Source: Pseudomonadota bacterium
GTDB lineage: Bacteria > Desulfobacterota > Binatia > Binatales > Binataceae
Reading direction: 5' to 3'
NCBI GenBank assembly: GCA_021325025.1
Contig: JAJPHZ010000018.1
Location: 62,001-126,000 of the forward strand
DNA length: 64,000 nucleotides
The translations under genes and the position numbers were made by a program. A model generated the notes under the pieces. That model made no database searches. It saw only the letters and a list, made by a program, of their open reading frames with translations, and was not told the origin of the DNA. Position 1 is the stretch's first letter; each line of letters begins with the position of its first letter. Below are positions 59,202 through 64,000 of the stretch, piece after piece.

Positions 59202-59405
59202 ACGCCGCCATCTTACCACCGCCTGGTGAGTGTAACCAGTGCCGCTGCGTATGCCCGCCGGTGCTGCGGACGCGCCGGCGCGACGATCGCAGTCTGCGGC
59301 ATCCACCGCATTCCGATCGTAGAATTCCTTTCGCGACACTGTCGATTTATACGGGCCCGAATCGACTAGAGAACAGAAATTCGCAACCCTCAGGGAGGTA
59401 CCGAG

Positions 59406-59753
59406 ATGCAGTACATGCTGTTGATTTACCAGGACGAGGCGGCGCGGCCGGGCGAAGCCGAGCTCGGTCAGGTGATGCAGGAATACCAGTCGTTCACGCA
59501 GGACATCGTCAAAGCCGGCCAGTTCAAGGCCGGCGATCCGCTGGAGCTCACCAACACCGCGACCACGGTGCGGGTGCGCAACGGCAAGACGCTCACCACC
59601 GACGGTCCGTTTGCCGAAACCAAAGAGCAGCTCGGCGGATACTACATCGTCGAGGCTAAAGACCGCGACGAGGCGGTTGCGATTGCCGCGCGAATCCCGG
59701 GCGCACGCTGGGGCTCGATCGAGGTGCGGCCGATCAGGAAACTCAACATGTGA
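59406..59753 (+). CDS. YCII/DGPF-domain protein
   Basis: A 115-residue YciI-like protein. It begins [11 protein letters not shown] and carries the DGPF signature ([20 protein letters not shown]). Such proteins are the standard partners of ECF42-type sigma factors and may sense or modify a small molecule; the mechanism is unknown. GGGAGG lies ten bases before the ATG. The sigma factor gene follows 63 bases downstream. Confidence 0.92.
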   Translation: MQYMLLIYQDEAARPGEAELGQVMQEYQSFTQDIVKAGQFKAGDPLELTNTATTVRVRNGKTLTTDGPFAETKEQLGGYYIVEAKDRDEAVAIAARIPGARWGSIEVRPIRKLNM

Positions 59754-59816
59754 GCGACGGCGCGGCGGTGCGGCGGGTCCCATCTCGATCGCGCCGCCGC
59801 CGTTGAGTCCGGCACG

Positions 59817-61055
59817 ATGCTGGAGCAGCTTTACCGGGAAGAATTCGGACGCATCATCGCCAGCCTGATCCGCCTGTTGGGCGACTTCGAGCTGGCCGAG
59901 GAGGCCGCGCAGGAGGCGTTCGCCGCGGCGCTGGAGCAATGGCCGCGCGAGGGTGTCCCGCATAATCCCCGCGCGTGGATTATCGGCACCGCGCGCCACA
60001 AGGCGATCGATCGAATCCGGCGCGAGACCCGTTTCGCGCAAAAGCGTGACGAATTAATCCGCACCATCGAACGCCAAACGCAACCGGAGACTGAACTTAT
60101 GGACGGCGGCGTGCCTGACGAACGGCTGCGTTTGATCTTCACCTGCTGCCATCCGGCATTGGCCAGCGAGGCGCAGGTCGCGCTGGCGCTGCGCACCTTG
60201 TGCGGACTTACCACCGAGGAGATCGCGCGCGCCTTTATCGTCCCGCCCGCGACGATGGCGCAGCGGCTGGTGCGCGCCAAGCGCAAGATTCGCGCCGCGC
60301 GCATCCCCTACGAAATTCCTCCGCCCGAACTGCTGCCCGAGCGCATCGACGCTGTAATGGCCGTCATCTACCTGGTGTTCAACGAAGGCTACGCCGCGAC
60401 GTACGGCGACAGCCTGGTGCGCGCCGACCTGTGCGCCGAAGCGATTCGCCTGGCCCGCATCGTGTGCGAACTGCTGCCCGACAACATCGAAGCGCGCGGC
60501 CTGCTGGCCCTGATGCTGCTGCAGGATTCGCGGCGCATGGCGCGCGTTGATGGGCAGGGCGAAATCGTGCTGCTCGAAGATCAGGATCGCGCCAAATGGA
60601 ATCGCACGCAGATTGCCGAAGGCCTGACGCTGGTGCATTCGGCGCTGGCCGCAGGACCGGCGGGACCTTACGCGCTCCAGGCGGCAATCGCGGCGGTGCA
60701 TGCCCGCGCCGCGCGCGCCGCCGACACGGACTGGCACGAAATCGAAGCTCTGTACGCCTACCTGATGCGGATTCGGCCTTCGCCGGTGGTCGAACTGAAT
60801 CACGCGGTCGCAGTCGCGATGGCGTCGAACGTTGAGGATGGTTTGCGGATGATTGAATCGATCCGGGTGCGCAACGATCTGGACGGCTATCACCTGATGT
60901 GGGCGGCGCGCGCGGACCTGCTGCGGCGTCTGGGTCGATGGGACGAAGCGGCGGAGTCATATCGACGCGCGCTCGCGCTGGTAACGGCGGAGCCGGAGCG
61001 GCGCTTTCTCAGCCGCCGCCTGGCTGAGGTGCAGGGGCGCGGCGCCCGGAAATAG
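59817..61055 (+). CDS. ECF sigma factor, ECF42 type, with C-terminal TPR-like extension
   Basis: A 412-residue sigma factor. Region 2 (about 5-75: [39 protein letters not shown]) and region 4 (about 125-180: [20 protein letters not shown]) are followed by the long helical extension typical of ECF42 ([31 protein letters not shown]). No anti-sigma gene is adjacent; members are thought to be controlled through the extension and the YCII partner just upstream. Its targets may include the YCII gene and the downstream redoxin, which is an inference. Confidence 0.92.
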   Translation: MLEQLYREEFGRIIASLIRLLGDFELAEEAAQEAFAAALEQWPREGVPHNPRAWIIGTARHKAIDRIRRETRFAQKRDELIRTIERQTQPETELMDGGVPDERLRLIFTCCHPALASEAQVALALRTLCGLTTEEIARAFIVPPATMAQRLVRAKRKIRAARIPYEIPPPELLPERIDAVMAVIYLVFNEGYAATYGDSLVRADLCAEAIRLARIVCELLPDNIEARGLLALMLLQDSRRMARVDGQGEIVLLEDQDRAKWNRTQIAEGLTLVHSALAAGPAGPYALQAAIAAVHARAARAADTDWHEIEALYAYLMRIRPSPVVELNHAVAVAMASNVEDGLRMIESIRVRNDLDGYHLMWAARADLLRRLGRWDEAAESYRRALALVTAEPERRFLSRRLAEVQGRGARK

Positions 61056-61182
61056 CACTCCCGGTACGTGCCGGAGAGCAAATCCCGTCGTTACCAAGGA
61101 AACGAAATTCGTGCTAGACCGGTTGAGCTATCGGCGGCCCGGCGAAGTTGTTGCGGGCCCCACCTCCGCGGAGACGCGATAC

Positions 61183-62286
61183 ATGGCAACCAGCACGAAC
61201 AACGCGCTCGCGGATCGAACCTCATCCTCTTCCACCCAGGGATGTCGGCCGCGGCTGCAACGATGGGCGTTTCGCGCAGGCGTTGGCATCGTTGTGCTGA
61301 TCGCGGGCTTGTGGGATGTGTACGAATGGTTTGTCGCGCTGCAAAACCGCAACGTCACCAGCGGTATCGCGATCGGTCAGCACGCGCCTGACCTCTCCCT
61401 GCCCGATCAGAGCGGCCGCGCCCGCTCACTGCATGATCTCAGCGGACCCAAGGGATTGCTGCTGGTGTTCGTGCGCAGCGCGGACTGGTGACCGTACTGC
61501 CGCGCGCAGCTCGTCGAGCTGCAGAATGACTATGAAGCGTTGAAAGCGAACGGCGTTGGGCTGGCCAGTGTCAGTTACGATTCGTCGGCGATACTGACCC
61601 GCTTTGCGGCGGCCCATCGGATTACGTACCCGATGCTGTCCGACAAGAACAGCCGCGTGATTCGCGCCTTCGGTATCCTCAACACCAACATTCCCAAAAG
61701 CCTGCCGCTTTACGGTATTCCCTTCCCCGGCCAGTACCTGATCGATCCCGACGGCGTGGTCCGCGACAAGCAATTCCTCGACGACTATCGCGAGCGTCCA
61801 ACCGCCTCCGAGGTGCTGCTTAGGGACTTTGGCGTTGCCGGCGGACTAAAGACCATAATCCGGGCCGATGAAGTCGAAGCTGCCGTGCAGCTTTCAGCCA
61901 ACAGGGCGTTTGCGGGCCAGGAATTGGGCGTGGTGGTCGATTTCAGCGTCAAGCCGCCGTGGCATGTCTACGGCCAGCCGCTGCCGCGCAACTATACCAC
62001 AACATCAGTCCACTTCGACACCGCCGGCATATTGCGCCAGTCGCTGACGTTTCCCAGGCCGCAGTTGGTAAAGATCGCGTCGTTGGGAGAAGTGCTCCCG
62101 GTTTACACCGGCAACTTTCGCGCCGCCGGCACAATGGTTGTGACGGGTAAACTCAAACCCGGCAATCGTCAGCTAAGCGGCGAGCTCTGCTTCCAGGAAT
62201 GCAACGACGAGATTTGCAAATTGCCGCGTACAGTCAAATTCACGATGCCAATAACGATCGAACCACCCGCCACGGCGAACCGATAA
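61183..62286 (+). CDS. probable selenoprotein: redoxin with Sec-x-x-Cys fused to a DsbD-alpha-like domain
   Basis: The reading frame is interrupted once, by TGA at 61489-61491, and stays open in the same frame to 62286 (367 residues). The stop falls at the peroxidatic position of an AhpC/TSA-type redoxin: FVRSADW-TGA-PYC, where relatives read SADWCPYC or SADWUPYC. This gives Sec103-x-x-Cys106. One membrane helix (about 31-44) anchors it, so the redoxin faces the periplasm. Residues about 235-360 match the N-terminal DsbD-alpha fold with cysteines in CFQECNDEICKLP. A hairpin follows the TGA at SECIS distance. GTG 61111 is an alternative start. It lies 127 bases after the ECF sigma gene. Confidence 0.8.
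61489..61524 (+). promoter_or_regulatory. bacterial SECIS-like hairpin after in-frame UGA
   Basis: GCAGCTC (61506-61512) pairs perfectly with GAGCTGC (61516-61522) around GTC, placing a GU-containing apical loop 21 bases after the UGA. Bacterial SECIS elements lie just downstream of the UGA with a small loop carrying G and U. No SelB assay is implied. Confidence 0.65.
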
Positions 62287-62322
62287 TCGATTCCGCCGTC
62301 AGAGTCACCATAGCGCCCGTTT

Positions 62323-62904
62323 TCAGCCTCCCGTCTGCCAGGCGTGCACAATCTGGATCGGATGGATCAGCATCAGAATGTTGAGCGCCAGATTGTCGCG
62401 AATCCAAAGCGCCATAACCACTTCAAGTGCTGCCACGAACACGGCGGAATGGTACGCCGGGAGCAGGGACGCCAATATCATTCCGGCGGCGCCGGCAATG
62501 ATATCCCCCATCGAATTCATGATGCTGTCGCCGTAATAGTGCAGCGAAATCGTTGCCGTCCGATAGCGGTTGATTACGGTATCCGTGTTCTCGACGATCT
62601 CCCAGATGCATTCGATTGCGATCGCGATCAGAATGCGTATACGCACCGAAAGCCTGGGTGCGGCCAACCACGCCGCCAAGTAGAGGAGAAAACCGTGGGT
62701 GATATGGCTGAACGTGTATGGATCGAATAGGTATTGGGAGTTGTGCGAGCTTTCGACGTTGCCCGACCAGAACCCGGCTTGGCCGCTGATACCCCACAGC
62801 TTGCGGCCCATCGCGCGCTCCGCCGCCGCGGCCGCCGCCATCATGCTCACAGCGCAAGCGCCGCAGCGCCATAGCGCAGGACGGGCCGAGGTGGCGTTGT
62901 TCAA
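62323..62904 (-). CDS. DUF2585/UPF0314 family membrane protein
   Basis: A 193-residue protein with four to five hydrophobic helices. It contains the family blocks WGISGQAGFWSGNVESSHNS, FDPYTFSHITHGFLLY, IECIWEIVENTDTVINRYR and HYYGDSIMNSMGDI. Function is unknown; the conserved His/Asp/Glu residues in membrane segments have led to suggestions of hydrolase or metal roles, unproven. Its start overlaps the ribD stop by four bases, so it is co-translated with ribD. Confidence 0.88.
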   Translation of the reverse strand: MNNATSARPALWRCGACAVSMMAAAAAAERAMGRKLWGISGQAGFWSGNVESSHNSQYLFDPYTFSHITHGFLLYLAAWLAAPRLSVRIRILIAIAIECIWEIVENTDTVINRYRTATISLHYYGDSIMNSMGDIIAGAAGMILASLLPAYHSAVFVAALEVVMALWIRDNLALNILMLIHPIQIVHAWQTGG

Positions 62905-63992
62905 ACCGGTTCTCCCTCCAGCAGCCAGTCGGGACCGATTGGGCGGGCGCGCAGCTCGGCCAGTGCGATTGCGTTGCTGGCGCGGATGCCTTCGACGGCC
63001 GGCATGCCCGCGCCGAATATCAGCGGCGCGATGAAGAACGCGACACGGTCCACCACTTTGGCATGCAGTGCGGCGGCGGCCAGATGCGCCCCGCCTTCGA
63101 GCAGGATTTTCGACCAGCCGCGCCTGCCCAGTTCACGCATCAGGGCCCGGATGTCGACGCCCTCGGCGCTGCCGCGCACCGCCATAATCTCGACGTTGCG
63201 ATTGCTGTAGCGCTGCTTCGCGCGCTCTGCGTTGTCCTCAATTGTGGCAACAATCGTGGGAGCGGCCGAACGCAGACGGTAGACCTGCGCCTGCGGCGGC
63301 GTGCGCAACGACGCATCCACTACGATTCGTACCGGGTCGCGGCCGCCCTTGAGGCGGCAGGTCAGGCGCGGGTTGTCGGCGATCACGGTGCCCGCCCCGG
63401 TCATCACCGCGTCGCATTCATTGCGCCATCGATGCACCAACTCGCGCGACTGCGCCGAACTGATCCATCCGCCCGAACGCGGCGCGACGATCCGCCCGTC
63501 CAGCGACATCGCCATCTTGAGCAGCACGAATGGACGCCGCCTGGTGACGCGCGTGATGAATCCCTCGTTGAGCCGGCGGCATTCCTCTTCCAGCACGCCG
63601 ACCTCCACCGCGATACCGGCCCGGCGCAGCTTGGCGACGCCGCGCCCTCTGACTGGCGGATACGGGTCAAGGCATCCGACAACGGCGCGTTTGATTCCCG
63701 CCGCGATCAGCGCGTCAGCGCAAGGGGGTGTCTGCCCGAAGTGGGAGCATGGCTCGAAACTGACGTAGGCGGTGGCGCCGGCGGCGTACTTGCCGGCAAT
63801 CTCGAGCGCCCGCGGCTCCGCGTGGGGACGTCCGTTCGGTGCGGTGGCGGCGCGGGCCATCACCCTGCCCTGCTTGACGATCACGCATCCGACGGCGGGA
63901 TTGGGGGAAGTGCGGCCGAGCACACTGGCGGCCTGCTCGAGAGCCTCGCGCATGAAGCGCACATCAGCTTGCGGATCGGGACGGGGCGCCAT
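62901..63992 (-). CDS. ribD: bifunctional riboflavin biosynthesis protein RibD
   Basis: A 363-residue deaminase-reductase for the second and third steps of riboflavin synthesis. Deaminase zinc motifs are PHAEPRAL and EPCSHFGQTPPC. The reductase has KMAMSLDGRIV, the TGAGTVIADNP substrate loop and KILLEGGAHLAA. Opening: RFMREALEQAASVLGRTSPN. The ATG is eight bases from the window edge, so any FMN riboswitch upstream cannot be seen. Together with ribBA it gives part of the pathway; ribE and ribH are not in the window. Confidence 0.96.
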   Translation of the reverse strand: MAPRPDPQADVRFMREALEQAASVLGRTSPNPAVGCVIVKQGRVMARAATAPNGRPHAEPRALEIAGKYAAGATAYVSFEPCSHFGQTPPCADALIAAGIKRAVVGCLDPYPPVRGRGVAKLRRAGIAVEVGVLEEECRRLNEGFITRVTRRRPFVLLKMAMSLDGRIVAPRSGGWISSAQSRELVHRWRNECDAVMTGAGTVIADNPRLTCRLKGGRDPVRIVVDASLRTPPQAQVYRLRSAAPTIVATIEDNAERAKQRYSNRNVEIMAVRGSAEGVDIRALMRELGRRGWSKILLEGGAHLAAAALHAKVVDRVAFFIAPLIFGAGMPAVEGIRASNAIALAELRARPIGPDWLLEGEPV

Positions 63993-64000
63993 CGTAGTTC

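Noticed and set aside
61540-62286. Separate downstream gene starting at ATG 61540 after a stop at 61489
   Set aside because: The upstream and downstream frames are identical, and the residues just after the TGA (PYC, QLVELQ) continue the redoxin active site. A start at 61540 would cut the fold in half. Sec readthrough explains it better.

Overview
The window is about 64 kb of GC-rich bacterial chromosome. LptE, FtsH, an RlpA-type lipoprotein, signal peptidase I and several lipobox proteins indicate a diderm (LPS-bearing) organism. Gene content and the abundance of Thr/Pro-linked exported proteins suggest an uncultivated lineage near Desulfobacterota/Binatota, but nothing here fixes the taxonomy. 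There are no rRNA or tRNA genes that I can see and no CRISPR array.

Layout. 1-10.8 kb: housekeeping and sugar-nucleotide genes (VOC protein, rlmN, mtnP, PfkB kinase, GT2, ugd, galE-like, lepA, lepB, coiled-coil protein). 10.9-13.1 kb: a secreted phospholipase-D-type nuclease, then decayed DNA with an IS630 transposase remnant and a second broken copy of the nuclease. 13.1-21.6 kb: a pyrimidine operon with a PyrR-type RNA attenuator, pyrR, an unusual aspartate carbamoyltransferase fused to a PyrI-like zinc domain and a second PyrR-like domain, then pyrC, carA and carB. 21.7-32 kb: a Crp/Fnr regulator divergent from a run of exported proteins (unknown secreted protein, FG-GAP lipoprotein, a 1,292-residue BNR/IPT protein with a Thr-Pro tail, and a Trp-rich repeat protein). 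32.4-39 kb: recG, Nudix hydrolase, metalloprotease lipoprotein, rlpA, dGTPase, TPR protein. 39-40.4 kb: transposase remnants (ISNCY-like and IS3). 40.5-46.3 kb: a second set of exported proteins, including a paralogue of the giant BNR protein. 46.6-51 kb: tandem esterases, a small exported protein and a large alpha/beta hydrolase. 51-64 kb: mazG, rpsT, ftsH, acyltransferase, holA, lptE, nusB, ribBA, a YCII/ECF sigma pair, a probable selenoprotein redoxin, a DUF2585 membrane protein and ribD.

The two strongest discoveries are (1) the ATCase-zinc-PyrR fusion beside a stand-alone PyrR, which have lost different conserved PyrR residues, and (2) a redoxin/DsbD-alpha fusion whose peroxidatic position is an in-frame UGA followed at once by a bacterial SECIS-like hairpin. 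Secondary points are a RibBA whose DHBP-synthase half lacks two metal ligands, a secreted protein with ten about 30-residue Trp-rich repeats, and dispersed CTCTCCC/GGGAGAG palindromes.
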